Part shown: positions 10,390 to 23,175 of the stretch, piece after piece
Layout of the letters: each line of letters starts with the position of its first letter
How positions within the stretch are numbered: position 1 is the stretch's first letter
Origin: Chamaecyparis obtusa
Lineage: Eukaryota; Streptophyta; Pinopsida; Cupressales; Cupressaceae
Direction of reading: 5' to 3'
Assembly (NCBI GenBank): GCA_027943335.1
Contig: BSBK01001297.1
Coordinates: 46,001 to 110,000 of the forward strand
Length of the DNA stretch: 64,000 nt
The notes under the pieces: generated by a model
What the model was told of the DNA's origin: nothing
The model's input: the letters and a program-made list of their open reading frames with translations, nothing else
The model's database searches: none
Position numbers and translations under genes: made by a program

Positions 10390-12890
10390 TATTGTGCTTC
10401 CTCTTCTCCACTTGTATAAGCCTCACCATTTACACTCATCGAAACTCCTTGAGCTTGGATATGAACTTGATGTTGTTGTCTATAATTGCCACTAGAATTT
10501 TGATAATTAGAGTCATATCTAAAAAATTTGGATAGATTATCAAGGCTTTCATCCACTTTGACATTATTACTCTCCACTATCTTCTTCAATATATTTTGTA
10601 GCACCTATAGGCCTTTATTTTGGTAGAATATCCAAGGAACATACCTTCATCACTTCTTGCATCAAACTTCCCCATATCCTCATCTCTTTTGATGTAGAAT
10701 CTAATACCAAAAATTATGAAATACTTGCATGTAGGCACACTTTCACACCATAGCTCATAAGGTGTCTTACCCATATCTCCCTTGATTTTCACTTGGTCGA
10801 GAGTGTATATTGCAATACTAACTAATTCTCTCTAGAACATATGCAAAACTTTACTTTCAAGCATCATGGTGCTAGCAGTGTCAAGAATGGACCTATTCTT
10901 CCTCTGCACCACTCCATTATGTTGTGGAGTCCTTGGATCCAATAACTATCTCTTTATTCCATTATTCTCACAAAAGGAGTAGATCTTAGTGGATTTGAAT
11001 TCACCACCTTTGTATGATCTTAGAAACTTTAGCTTCAGTCATGTCCAAGTCTCAAACCTATTTTTAAATAATTTAAACTTGTTGAAGTCTTTAAAATTCT
11101 CTTTCAAGAAAGTCACCCATACCATCCTAAAATAGTCATCAATGAACAACATAAAGTACATATCACCTTGTAAGATTCTTATCTTAGAAGGACCACACAA
11201 ATCAATATGAACAAGATCTAACAATCTATTTGAATTTTTTAGTTTTGGAGTGGAAAGTAACTCATGTTTTCTTACCCAATTGACATTCCTTGCAAATAGT
11301 GTTAGCATGATTCTTCAATCTAGGAATATCTCTAACAACATGAGTAGAATTTATTGCCACAATATTGTCAAACTTCACATGACACAACCTTTTATGCCAT
11401 AACCAACTCTCATCTATTTGAGGAATCAAACAACTTTTCTAACCACTATTCAAATGAAATAAGTTACCTCTTATTTTTTTATCATGTTGCAATCTCTATT
11501 CCAGAGTCATTCAAGATATTTTAATTTGTCATTCTTGAAGTGAATGTCATAACCTTTGTCCATAAACCTCCCAAAACTAAGAATATTATGCTTCAAACCT
11601 TCCACATACAATACATCATCTACAATATTCTTGCCATCTAGAGAGATATAAGCTCTACCTTAGATTACACCACTAGTATTGTCTCCCCATCTTACAATAC
11701 CACCATCATATTTATCATAGCTCACAAATTTTCTCTTATCACCATTCATATGATGAGAGCATCCAATATCTATGACCCACTCATCCTTCTTGAGAATTTG
11801 AGCAGTTAGGTCTTTCTCTTCAACAACACAATCAATAGAACTGGTAGACATAGGATTTGTAGGATTAGGGTCTTTTTCTTTGATAGTAACGAAGGTAAAT
11901 TCATCATCATCCTTGTCAACATCATCAAATTCATCATTTGTAACACCATCATAATCAATGTTAAAAAAGTAGCATTTATTCACAACAACAGGTATATTCT
12001 TCCATTTAGCATCTCTTTTTGGACATATAGATGCAAAATGTCCTATCTTATTGCATAATTTTTTTTTGAGGGGCATCTTTCCTTTGTACTTACTACATCA
12101 TTTTGGTAACCTTTTAGCAATCATCGCTTCCAACTCTTGAATTTCTCTCTCTTCTTCTTCAAGCTCTCTCATCTCCTTTTCATACCTTAACACTTTCCTT
12201 CTAGATCCTTCACCCACATTTGATCTTTGCATGCCCTTTCTAGATAAAATAGCTTTAAATGTAGTCTCAAACTTAGGTAATTAACTACCAAATTTACTAA
12301 GATCAAAAGAAATAAGCTTACCGACCAACTTGTCTCATGTCACATCTATCGATGTCTATATCTCCTCAATGGCTACAACTTTGTGTCTATAGGAAGGAGT
12401 TAATTATCTCAACACATTTGCAATAATCTCATCTTCTTCCAAGGTACCTCCAATGCATCTGATGGAACATACCACCTCATTCACCCTGAGCATGAAAGTA
12501 CAAATATTTTCATCTTCACTCATCTTCAAGGCTTCATACTTTCCCTTCAAGCTCTACAATTTGACAACCTTCACTTCTTTGTCTCCTTCATACAAGGTCT
12601 GAAAATTCTCCCATATCTCATGGGTCATCTCCAATTCCATGACATTGGTTATTTCAACATCAGTAAAGGTGCTTAACACAACTTCCTTTTCCTTGATGTT
12701 ATCTTTGACATCATTGATCTCTTATGGGGTAGTGGGATTTGCAGGAATATTTTAAGTTTACTTAGTAACCTTCTAATAATCTTCATCAATGCATCTGAGA
12801 TGAACTATCATGCAACTCTTCCACAAGGTATAGTTGGATCCACCAAACATTGGACTATATTTCTTATAAGCTATCATCTTAGGATCACCC
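10390..12890 (-). pseudogene. Old copia element: gag, protease and integrase remains
   Basis: From right to left on the minus strand a Gag start with M-F-G-G-S-N-Y-T-L-W-K (about 12830) is visible. It is followed by M-E-L-E-M-T-H-E-I-W-E-N-F, then a knuckle-like segment G-H-F-A-S-I-C-P-K near 12040 and a degenerate protease box W-V-I-D-I-G-C-S-H-H-M (normally D-S-G) near 11780. The integrase core has V-H-I-D-L-C-G-P near 11200, a G-G-E-F segment near 11000 and P-Q-H-N-G-V-V near 10925. Numerous stops and frameshifts interrupt it. The part at 10390-10604 continues into 3789 across the inserted element. Confidence 0.85.
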
Positions 12891-12934
12891 TCAAGCTGCT
12901 AAGCTTCCTTCAAGTGACCAGGGTCAAATACCAA

Positions 12935-14264
12935 TAATAGGAAATAAGGAAGCGAACAACTAAGAGGGGGGGGGGGGGTGAATCAATTGTTCCTAAACTT
13001 TAAAAACTTTAAACCTTAAAAACTCTTATTTTTTATCTTAATGAATTAGACTTGCATGCATGAATAAAAAATACATCCACAACACATAACACAAATATTT
13101 ATACCATGGAAAGTCAAACGGGGAAAACCACGGTGGGGCTTGAACCCACATTTTAAGTAAATACATTGTTAGACATATAATATTGTTATAAACAAGGAAT
13201 GCACATGCATTCAGGCACACTTCCTAGAGCTCACTACTCAAAATTCCTAGGGATACAACCCAAAGAAAAGCTTCCTACCTTACAAGACCACTACAATGGT
13301 AAATCATACCAAAATCTGAGATTTTATGAACTGAATAGTAGCATCTACCTCATGCCTAGGTCAGTTCCAATGAAGCACAATTAGATCTCTATTCAAATCC
13401 TCACTAGTTCCATTAGATGAGAGATTCAACCCTCAATAGATCTGCAACCTTTCTCTTTATGTAATCACACGCATCCACACTCCCAATTTCTCCCTAAATT
13501 ATATATATAAATCATCAACCCTTAAAGCTAAACAAGGTCAACAAAACCTAAATTCAAATTGCAAATTAGTGCACTGAAAAAAATCACAATTCAAATCCAT
13601 GTTAACCACCAAAATATAGCCACAATCCTTATTAAAAACCTTGATCTCATTTATTGCTCGTAAATCACACCTTGATCTTCCAAAAATGTTTTACTAATCA
13701 AGTTGTCCAAGAACAAAAGAAAAATACCACCGATTAAAATTTTCCCAAACTTGATCACCACAAACTATGTGAACCTCATTCATAGGCATCATGAAGACCA
13801 CACAAACATTTGAAGCCACCCGAACCTATGAGTTCATCAACATCTCTCATACTGAACCTCTATAACAATGTCACCTTCAACTGTAACACTTGAAAAATGC
13901 CTTGTGGATCTCTAGACCATGAACCTTCTAAATGAAGGACATGTCAGAATGTCCCAAATCTCCTCTTAGGTGTGCAGACAAAAATATCCACCTGGAAGTG
14001 CACACCAAACCAATCTCTATCACCTTGTCAACATTGGCAAATAGTATAAGAGCTAGTCACCAAACCTAACCTTATAACTCATCCAAATCTTTACACACAC
14101 CTCTATAACTTGACAAATACCAAGTAAAAACTTTCTCCAATATCTATTAATGTGAACAATCATTTACCTTCCATAACTAATCCATACTAATCTTCTAAGT
14201 ATATTGCACCATTGGAAAATAGATATGTCAAGACATCAATGACAATACATCCAACTTGCCAACA
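12935..14264 (-). repeat. 5' LTR of the old copia element
   Basis: This 1.3-kb LTR ends TTGCCAACA at 14264, and its distal 820 bases match 903-1727. Its beginning (about AATAGGAAATA, then a run of about 14 G and GTGAATCAATTGTTCC) resembles the solo LTR at 3982. The left boundary is placed by that resemblance and by a degenerate primer site just left of it (minus-strand TTGGTATTTGACC). The boundary is accurate to perhaps 10 bases. Confidence 0.75.
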
Positions 14265-14918
14265 ATCTATGCTTCTGTTCCACCTCCTCTATCTTATACA
14301 CATATTATTGATAGTATTTCTCAAACTAGTGTGGTTCTTTCCATTCTTCCTCCTAAAGAAGAAAATGGCTCGTTGTTGATTGATCTTAAACCTCAACCAA
14401 TTTCTAGAAAAACCAAATGTAATCATCATGCTCATGACCACCATCGTAAATATTGTGCTAGAGCCCACCAGCGTGCTTCCCAAAATATTGCTTCATCTCA
14501 TACACCTACTGATGCTTTGATTCACTTTGATCAACCCATGCTTTAGCCGAACGAGGAAGTTAACTTGAAAAAGCTAAAATTGAACAAACATGACAACTCT
14601 AAAATATCTTGGATTCTATTACAATTAATTTGGATGAAGAAGACACTCTTGATGATGATTCTTTTGATGCTAAAAATGATATTCAAGTTGTTGATTCTGA
14701 TGACATGTATGAGCTTATTGATGTTAATCATGATTTTCTAACTATTTTTTTACAATAATTATCTAACATTGGTAGTGACAAACAAAGTGACCCATCTTTA
14801 CAACATGGTCCTTGTTTGGAACTGGTCATAGTTCCATTTGCCATGCTTGATGTTTCTCCTCTTGTGAGTTTCCCACCTACCCTGAATACTATAGACCAAG
14901 ATGGGATGGGGGGTCGGT
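14265..14918 (+). pseudogene. Unassigned retroelement 3' coding remnant
   Basis: An open frame runs from before 14265 to 14546, rich in Ser, Pro and His (H-H-A-H-D-H-H near residue 60). Another frame then reads an acidic D-E-E-D-T-L-D-D-D-S segment to about 14900. A polypurine-like tract, GATGGGATGGGGGG (14900-14915), ends the stretch. This looks like the 3' end of a retroelement polyprotein next to its LTR. The domain is not recognised. It is cut on the left by the old copia LTR. Confidence 0.4.
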
Positions 14919-14982
14919 GATACGCTTGAGTAGCTCCTCTTGTGTGGAGGATTTTTTGTGTTTTCCTATTTTAATGTGCTTT

Positions 14983-15323
14983 TGTTAGAATTTGTAATCT
15001 TTCCTTGGTGTATTTATAAACCAAGGTTAGACTATTATTCTTTTCTTGTTGAAATATATTAGGATATAAGCCAAGGTATCCTAATATACTTTTTTTTTGT
15101 CTTCTTTCTACTACATTCTATTTCGTCCTCTAGTGGAATATGTGAGGACAAATATTTATTGTAATTTGTAAATTAGTTTATTCCTCCTTAAGAGGAATTT
15201 CACACTTGGCCCGCACACAGGTATGAATGTGGCACTCATTCACATAGGGAGTTACATGCAAACTCCTTCACTCATCTCTACTTATAGAGATATTTCTCCT
15301 CACACTCAACACCAATTTTCTCA

Positions 15324-15378
<55 letters not shown>

Positions 15379-15635
15379 GTTCTATCATATTGTATTGAGC
15401 TAAGTGCTCATATTCTTTCTCTCTCTCTCTCTCTCTCTCTCTTTAGGCTTTTCATGCCTCATTCATAATTCACAAGGGGTTTTCTTTGCTTTCCCCTTTC
15501 ACATTCTTGTCTCCTCTTTGCTTTTTGGTGTATGCTCCTAGTTCTTGTGCTAATTCATGGTATTTTTCCTAACTCCTCACTCTTGGATTAAACAATTTCT
15601 TGCATTTCCATAGTTATTCTTTATCATTTTTAACA
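14983..15635 (+). repeat. 5' LTR of the young copia element, with CT microsatellite
   Basis: This 653-bp LTR contains a (CT)n tract at about 15328-15376 and a shorter one at about 15417-15442. The 3' LTR has much shorter versions of both, which explains most of the 20-bp length difference. The reading Ser-Leu-Ser-Leu in one frame is only the microsatellite. Confidence 0.93.
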
Positions 15636-18600
15636 TGGTATTAGAGCAGGTTGGTTTAATCTCGTTTTGAGTGTACAGGTGAAGGGGCTACCATATTTTG
15701 GAGCACTCCATATTGGAGACTCTTGAGAGAGATTTCACTAATTTCTTCTTAAGTTGAAAAATTCAAATTTTTTTTGGGTTTGGCTGGTTTACCGCCAAAC
15801 CCGATTTATATAGTTAATTATTTTATTCATTTCATATCTAACCTTGTATTTGGTGCAGGTTTTCTTTAATTTTTTTAAAAAAAATATCACATCATAATAG
15901 CTCCTTTCAAAATATATCTTAATCATTTTGTTTAAAAACAAAAAAAACAATATCTTAATAATTTTTATTTTTTAAAAAAAGGATCTTAATATTTAAAAAA
16001 AAAAACAATCTATATAATAGTTTAGTTTATTTTAGAATATTTAAATTATCTTTATTAAAATTTAGTGCTAACTTTTTCTCAATATCGACATTTCAGCTTT
16101 TTTAATAGTACTGCTAACTTGTTTATCTCACTTTAAAAAGTTTTCGTTTATCCTTGTTTCTAGTTTCTAATTTCGATTGCTGCTCATATAGAATATTTTT
16201 TTAAAATCTGCAGTTATTGTTTCTAATTTCAGCATACATTTCTTTTCTTTGCATGTTGATATCCTTCATTATTCTGCATTGTTATGATTATCTTGTCTCG
16301 GTTGTTCTCACTTTCTTAGGGTTTGTTTTCCTAGTATTATCGTCAAAGTTTTCCTTCATTATATCAAAAGTTGCATGCGCTCACTTTAAAAAAAATAAAA
16401 ATCAGAGTTACTTTGGTTGTTTGTTTTTTGCTTGAATTGGCTCTGCAAATGTTTTGCATGCTTTTTCTTTGTTAAGTTTTCTTTGTTAAGTTTTCAGATA
16501 TATCTTTATCAAGATATTAGTCTTTACTGGTTTTTTATAAACTTTCATGCGGTGATTCCTATTGGTTTTAGATTCAGCTCGATTTCTACCCACAAGTTTC
16601 TGTGTTACTTAATGGTGTAAATCTCATGCGTAACATGTGAAGAAGCATCCGTGCTGAGAAAGTTGTGGAAACACGTTTTTGGATCCTTTTCAAAGTAATA
16701 CACGCGCTTTGTTTCAGTTAGCAATCAGATCGAAGGGTCTCTATAATTTAGCTCAATATAATTTGGGAATATCCTTTTGATTATATCAGACAGTGAAAGC
16801 CATGACGGAACGTGTATTCGGCTCTTTTCGCCTTCTGTAGCATATATTCATTTCTTCTCTTTTATAGTTCTTTTCAACATTTTTTTTAGTTTAAAGTTCT
16901 TTAAATTTGTTTGGCGTTTCTTTGGCTTTTTCATCTCACTTTAGCTTTACATGCATCTCTGATAAATAATATCATAGGTTTCATTGTTGTTTATTGCATG
17001 CATTTTGTTTGGTATTTGTTATCGATTGCATGCGTTTTTCATTCTAAGGTGGATTAAGTTTGCATGCGGTTGATTTAAGATTCATCGATTTGCATAGTTT
17101 CTCATTCAAGAGACTCACCGTTATTTTGTTTAGTTCTTTGTTATATTAATAGTAGTGTTGTATTTTGTTATATTAATAGTAGCGTGGTTTTTTTTATTCA
17201 TTGCTGTGCCTTCAATCGATATCGGTTTGTTAAATTAGACTCTACATTCTCATTTTTTAAGATCCATACGATACTTGCATTGATACTGTTGAGATTCACT
17301 TTGCATGCAATAATCAACCACATAACTTGCGTTGATTGCTTGCAATAATAGCAGCAGCATATCTTAATTCCTACAATTCCATATCGTTGCAATCTTTCTT
17401 TTCCTTTAACATTTATTGTTGTTTATTGCTTTTGCATGCACTGTTTATAATAAGGTTTATAAAAATAAGCTTCATTTCTAACGATATAAGCTTCATTGCT
17501 AATGATCTAAGCTTCATTGCTAATGATTTTCATATTCTGCTAACGTTTTTGGTATCAACTAACATTTTTGGTGTTCTGCTAACGTTTTTGTAATTGAGCT
17601 AGTATCATTTTTATTGGATAACGTTTCAAAAGAGTCTTGTTGGTGAGTTGAAGTACTATCAACAATAAAACCCTAACAATCGATTATCTTATTTAAAAAG
17701 AAGCACTGGTGTTTGTTCTTTCTATTCATGCATATTTACGTTTCATTAGTTTACTCAGTTTATTTCCTGTTCAACGTTGAAACATTACTACTTTTTTCAC
17801 CACATTTCTTAATATCAAAGGAAATATCTGCATCTTTCCGTTCTCTACTTGTGTTATCTCGGCATTTGTTTCAAAGAGTTTTTTTCATTTATTGCAGGGC
17901 TAAAAGATTCTTTTTTTTCTTCATCCCTCTTTTTTTGGAGATCGTTGTGTTCTTATGTTTGATTCAAAGTCTTTTGTGTAGAATTCGGGTTCGTATTGAT
18001 TGGATTTAATTCACTTAGCAGAATAGTTTGTTATAGATTATCATTATAGTTTTCAGTTAGTTAAATTAGATTAACTTTTTTTTTACATAGCTTAATGTTT
18101 ATTAATTTAGATTAGTTTTTTTTTCTTTTCATGTAGTTGTTTTAGCTCTGCATGCTTGTTGTTGTTCTTTTAATAAATCTGCTAGTTGGTGGCACTGTCT
18201 TAAGTAAGATCTTTTTTTTTAGTTTTCATTATTCTGTTTTAATTCTATTTGTGATATCAGATTCGATTCAAACACTTCCATTTTAGATTGAAAGTTCAAA
18301 GGGTTTATTTGTATTCTGGTTGGATTAGGTCTATGCTTGTTGTGAAACTGTAATTATCTTCATAAGTTTTGTTTTCTTCCCTTGCTCTATTATTACATTT
18401 AGTTGGCTAGTTTGTAAACTTATTTCATTCATTAAGTTCCTATTAATTTCATATATAGTTTGTTAAATTAAAGTCATTTATAAGAAAACTTTTCTTTAAT
18501 GCATATTGTTTATTTTTTAAAAGTTTAAAATTCCTCGCTTTTAGATAATTTCAATTTTTTACTTAATAGTTTATTAAGATTTTCTATTAGTTAATAGTTC

Positions 18601-18988
18601 ATTCTTAATATAGTTAACAGTTAATAGTAATTTTTTCTTCTTCAAGTAATAACATTTTTTTTAGATTCTCTATTATCCCATCTCATCTAGTTTTTTTTAC
18701 CCTGTTAATTTGGTGCTAACGAATTTTTTTTTGCAGGGTTTGTTGTTGGTTCCCTTAGTTCATTTCAGTTAAACACTTGCTCTATATCTATTAATTTTTT
18801 ATATTTTAGTTTCAATTCAATTTTCTATCATTTCCTCTTTGCATGCAAAGCATTCTCATTGTTATCTATTCATTCATAACAACTTAACGGAGATCTACTC
18901 ACTTTCAGTTTAAATTTAAGTTCTTTCCTGCCTCCTATTCTTTCCTTTTAAGTTTCCCTGTTCTTTTCATTATATTCCTGCCTTCATC
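15636..18988 (+). other. Long T-rich untranslated leader of the young copia element
   Basis: The primer site is at 15636-15651. The following 3.3 kb has no coding homology, is conspicuously T-rich on the sense strand, and carries several CTAATGATTT/CTAACGTTTTT repeats near 17480-17600 and many GCATGC words. Short open frames here are hydrophobic T-run translations and not genes. Gag starts at 18989. Confidence 0.8.
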
Positions 18989-21900
18989 ATGTCTACCCCA
19001 ATGCCTAAAATCAAATTAACCAGTACCAACTATCATGCCTGGAAAACCCACATGACCTTGATATTCAGATTCTGCCACCTTTTAGACATTGCCACTAATG
19101 CCAACTCTAAACCTGCTACCACTGCTTCTCAAGCTGACCAAGATGCTTGGCAAGCTAAGAACGATGAAGCACTTGGTTTAATTGGCATATCCTTAAGTCC
19201 TGAATTGTATGTCCTTATTTCATCTCGTACAGAAGCCCATCAGGCTTGGGACATCCTGAAAAACACCTATGACAATGCAGATGAGACCCGTAAAATCCAG
19301 CTTCAAGACCAGCTTGAAGATCTCAGGTATACAGATTTTAATGCTGTTGATGACTTTTTGCTTAAATTTGATTCCATTAGAGTTTTATTAGATGGGTTAC
19401 AAGTAAATTTATTTGATTTAAGGATAATTCATCTTATAATTCGTAAATGTTTACCTAGGCAGTTTCAGTAATTTATTACAAATATCTATTCTCAGTTAGC
19501 AATTCCTTCTTTAGCAACTCAATTAACTTATGTTATTTTTCAAAATATGTTGCGTCAAGAGGAGGCTAAATTAATTCAATTTGGTATATTGAAATCTCAT
19601 GAACATGCTTATGTTTCTCAATCTCATAATAATAATAATAGAGCTAGTAATAATTCGAATAACAATCAAAATAATCAGAGATCAAACAATTCCAACTGTA
19701 ACCAAAATCATCAAAGACCTAACAATACTAACACTTCAACTACTAATAACAATGATCAAAGACCTAATAATAATAATAATTACAATAACTATCATAATAA
19801 TAATAATAATAATAATAACCCTTCAAATAGGCCTTATTGCACTTATTGTGGTAAAAATGGTCATTTAATTCATAATTGTTTTAAGAAATAGAAAGATGAT
19901 CGACGTAATTCTCAAAATTACCCTAACGGAAATCAATCTCGTTCTACTTTTACTGTTAGTTTTAATGCTTCTAAACCACTTGAATGGATTGTTGATAGTG
20001 GTGCATCTCAACATGTCACTTCTCATAAAGAAGTTTTTGATTCTCTGCAACCTGACTCTTTGAATATTCCTATTTCTTTAGCTGATAATCATTGCTGTAA
20101 AATTGAAGGAACTGGTAATGTCTCTGTCCCTAATGGTAAATTACATGATGTTCTTTATGTTCCTGATTTAAAAGCTAATCTTATTTCTGTTCCTCAATTG
20201 TGTCAAGATTATAAGATTGAATTTCATAAAAATAACTATCATATTATTGATCCTAACACTAATCAAATAGTTGTTGATGCTAAGTTAGATGCTGGTAATC
20301 TTTTTAAGTTTTACCAATTTTCCTCTCCTACATACTCTTTCCTTACTACTGTTGATTTTCATATTTGGCATGAGAGGCTAGGACATTTAAATTCTGATTA
20401 TATTTCATTAATGCAAAGGGAAAATATGGTAGAAGGACTACCTAAGTTTACTACTTCTAAATTAGATTGCAATGGATGTATGAGTGGTAAGATGCATAGA
20501 GAATCTTTTCCTCATAGATCATCTTGGAGAGCTAATAATAAGTTAGTTCTCATCCATAGTGATCTTCTAGGTCCTATGGAAAATACTTCACTTTCAGGAT
20601 CTAAATATGCTCTAACATTTGTTGATGATTACTCTCGTAGAACATGGATTTATTTCTTACATAGTAAAGATCAAGTTCTTGATACTTTTGCTGAATTTCA
20701 TGTATTTGTAGAAAGACAAAGTGGCTATAAAATTCAAATTCTTAGGACTGATAATGGTACTGAATATGTTAATCATGCTTTTCATACTTATTTAAGATCT
20801 TTTGGTATCAAACATGAGCTTACTGTTCCTTATACACCAGAACAGAATGGTGTGGCAGGACGTAAGCATAGAACAATAGTAGAAATGGCTAGATGTTTTT
20901 TGCATGCTAGGAATATAGATTATAAATTTTGGGCTGAAGCCATGGCATGTGCCACTTATATTCTTAATAGAATTCCTACTAAAGCCCTTCCAAATAAAAC
21001 TCCTGAAGAAGTTTGGTCTGGAAGAAAACCAAATCTGTCTCATTTACATATTTTTGGTTCCACTACTTATGTTCACACACCTAAATAGAAAAGGAAAAAG
21101 TTAGATCCCAAATCCACACCTCACATTTTTGTTGGCTATTCTAAAAATACTAAAGGTTATAGAGTTTATGATCCTCTTACTAATAAAGTTCAGATAGTTA
21201 GAGATGTTTGCATTGCTGAAAATGGTGTTCATAATTGCTCTCAAATTTTAGATTCTAATTTTGATCACAGCAACATTGTTCTTGTGGAGGACCAACCTCC
21301 ATCTCTCAACCTCATTCCTAAGTTTCTATTCCTTCTGTTTCTATTTCTAACAATCAGGATAGTAATAATGAGCATAAAGATAGTAATGATACTCCTCCTA
21401 ATGATTTTGTTCCTACTAGTAGGAGTAGTGATGATGATGATGATGGTAACAATTTATTTACTCCTAGTAATATTTCTGTTAATTCTAGAAGAAATCCTAA
21501 ATGGTTTAAAGATTTACTTAATGAAGGTGATGATTACATTGCTAGAATGGGTGGACTTAAACCTAGAAGGATAAATTACTGCAATTATGCTCTTATGTCT
21601 TCTTTATCTAATTCTAATGATCCTCAAACCTTTGCTCAAGCTAAAAATCAACCTCATTGGCAAACTGCTATGCAAGAAGAATATGACTCTTTAATTTCCA
21701 ATAATACTTGGGATTTAGTTACTTTACCTCCTGGTAAGAATTTGGTTTCTTGTAAATGGTTATATAAAACTAAATTAAACTCCAATAATGAAATTAGTAA
21801 ATTTAAAGCTAGACTAGTTGCTAGAGGATTTTCTCAAATTGAAGGAATAGATTACAATGAAACATTTGCTCTTGTTGCTAAAATGCCTACCGTTAAAGTT

Positions 21901-23168
21901 GTTCTTGCTTTAGCTGCTAAAATGAATTGGCCTATTCATCAAATGGATGTTAAAAGTGCTTTTTTGAATGGTGATTTGCATGAAGAAATCTATATGTCTC
22001 AACCTCCTAGTTTTATTCAACAAGGTAATGAACATTTAGTCTGCAAATTAAAGAAGTCTATTTATGGTTTAAAATAGTCTCCTAGAGAATGGTATGCTAA
22101 AATTAATGCTTTCTTTATTTCCCAAGGTTTTGAAAGAAGTAAAAATGATCCTAACTTATATATCAAGCATAGTGAAGATAACATTATTATTATCATTTTG
22201 TATGTTGATGATTTAATTCTTACTTCCAGCTCTAACCATTTAATTTCTGATGTTAAATTTCAACTCAACCAGAAATTTCAAATGACAGACTTAGGATTGT
22301 TACATTATTTCTTAGGAATGCAAATTTGGAAAAATTCTAATGGTATTTTTATATCTCAAAGTAAATATGCTAAAGATCTTTTAGATAGATTTCATATGAA
22401 TGATGCTAATCCAGTTTCTATTCCATGTGACTTAGGAACTAAATTAATGGTAGATATGGAATCTCCTTATATTGATGCTACTCCCTATAGAGAACTTGTA
22501 GGTAGTCTAATTTATTTAACCCTCACTAGACCTAATTTATCCTTTAGTGTTGGTTTAGTTTCCAGATTTATGTCAAAACCCCAACAAACTCATTTTAAAA
22601 TTGCTAAAAGAATATTACGTTATATTAAAGGTACTATTAACTTAGGTCTATTTTATGATGCAAATTATGATTTCTCTTTAAAAGGTTTTACTGATTCAGA
22701 TCTAGGTGGAGACCCCAATGATGGGAAATCTACTTTTGGATATTGTTTTCTCTTGGTTCAGGTTCTATCTCTTGGAAAATTAAAAAAGAACAATCTTTGT
22801 CTTTATGTTCTACTGAAGCAGAATATAAAATTTGTACTCATGCCTCTAAAGAAGCTCTATGGCTTAGAAGAATACTTGAAGATTTGGGTCTACCTCAACA
22901 AAAACCTACACCCTTGTATTGTGACAATCAAAGTGCAATAGCATTGGCAAAGAATCTAGTTTACCATGCAAAGTCAAAGCACATTTCTCTCCACCACCAC
23001 TTCATTAGAGAACACATTGCAGAAAATAGAATTTTCCTCATTCATTGCAAAGGAGAAGATCAAGTTGCTGATATTTTGACAAAGCCTCTTTCTAGAGAGA
23101 AATTTGAATTGCATTGTAATAATTTGGGGCTAATATCCCTTGATGTAATTACCCCAAGTAAAGATTAA
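18989..23168 (+). pseudogene. copia Gag-Pol polyprotein, four stops and two frameshifts
   Basis: The start M-S-T-P-M-P-K at 18989 leads a UBN2 Gag to 19471. An asparagine-rich linker (about 19620-19830) follows, then a zinc knuckle C-T-Y-C-G-K-N-G-H-L-I-H-N-C (19838-19879) and protease W-I-V-D-S-G-A-S (near 19990). The pre-integrase C-N-G-C is near 20470, and the integrase D,D,E core has H-S-D near 20560, T-D-N-G-T-E-Y near 20750 and P-E-Q-N-G near 20840. RT has catalytic L-Y-V-D-D-L (22198-22215), and RNase H has S-T-E-A-E-Y near 22820 and L-T-K-P near 23080. Stops are TAA 19469, TAG 19889, TAG 21086 and TAG 22075. Frame changes fall near 21320 and 22750. All four stops sit where glutamine is expected or plausible. 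Not functional as it stands. Confidence 0.93.
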
Positions 23169-23175
23169 AGGGGGG
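23167..23175 (+). other. Polypurine tract of the young copia element
   Basis: AAAGGGGGG-type purine run that overlaps the RNase H stop codon and directly abuts the 3' LTR, the site that primes plus-strand DNA synthesis. Confidence 0.85.

Larger units (their letters stand above)
903..14264 (-). mobile_element. Old minus-strand Ty1/copia element, host of nested insertions
   Basis: Order on the minus strand is 5' LTR (14264 to about 12935), degenerate primer site, gag, protease, integrase, [insertion 10384-3795], reverse transcriptase, RNase H, polypurine tract (1750-1728), 3' LTR (1727 to 903, cut off by another element). Domain order protease-integrase-RT-RNase H is diagnostic of Ty1/copia. 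The two LTR pieces align over about 820 bases and both end TTGCCAACA. Many stops and frameshifts show it is long dead. It is the oldest layer of this nest. Confidence 0.85.

Noticed and set aside
12964..12978. Runs of 14-15 G or C (also 7849-7863) as functional tracts
   Set aside because: Homopolymers of this length are unstable and may be sequencing or assembly artefacts; no partner signal.
13128..13150. tRNA T-arm-like word (GGGGCTTGAACCC)
   Set aside because: No acceptor stem, anticodon arm or cloverleaf can be formed around it, and it lies in an LTR.
14543..14731. Minus-strand open frame opposite the acidic remnant
   Set aside because: It is a shadow of the plus-strand acidic segment, without known motifs.
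15223..15468. Open frame with Ser-Leu repeats
   Set aside because: It lies in the copia LTR and reads the CT microsatellite; no gene features.
19599..19868. Ile-rich open frame overlapping the gag linker
   Set aside because: It is the +1 shadow of the asparagine-codon run in the copia Gag.
19889..22077. Reassignment of TAG/TAA to glutamine in this genome
   Set aside because: The receptor kinase ends with a normal TAG and its stop lesions occur in decayed copies too; C-to-T decay explains the pattern better.
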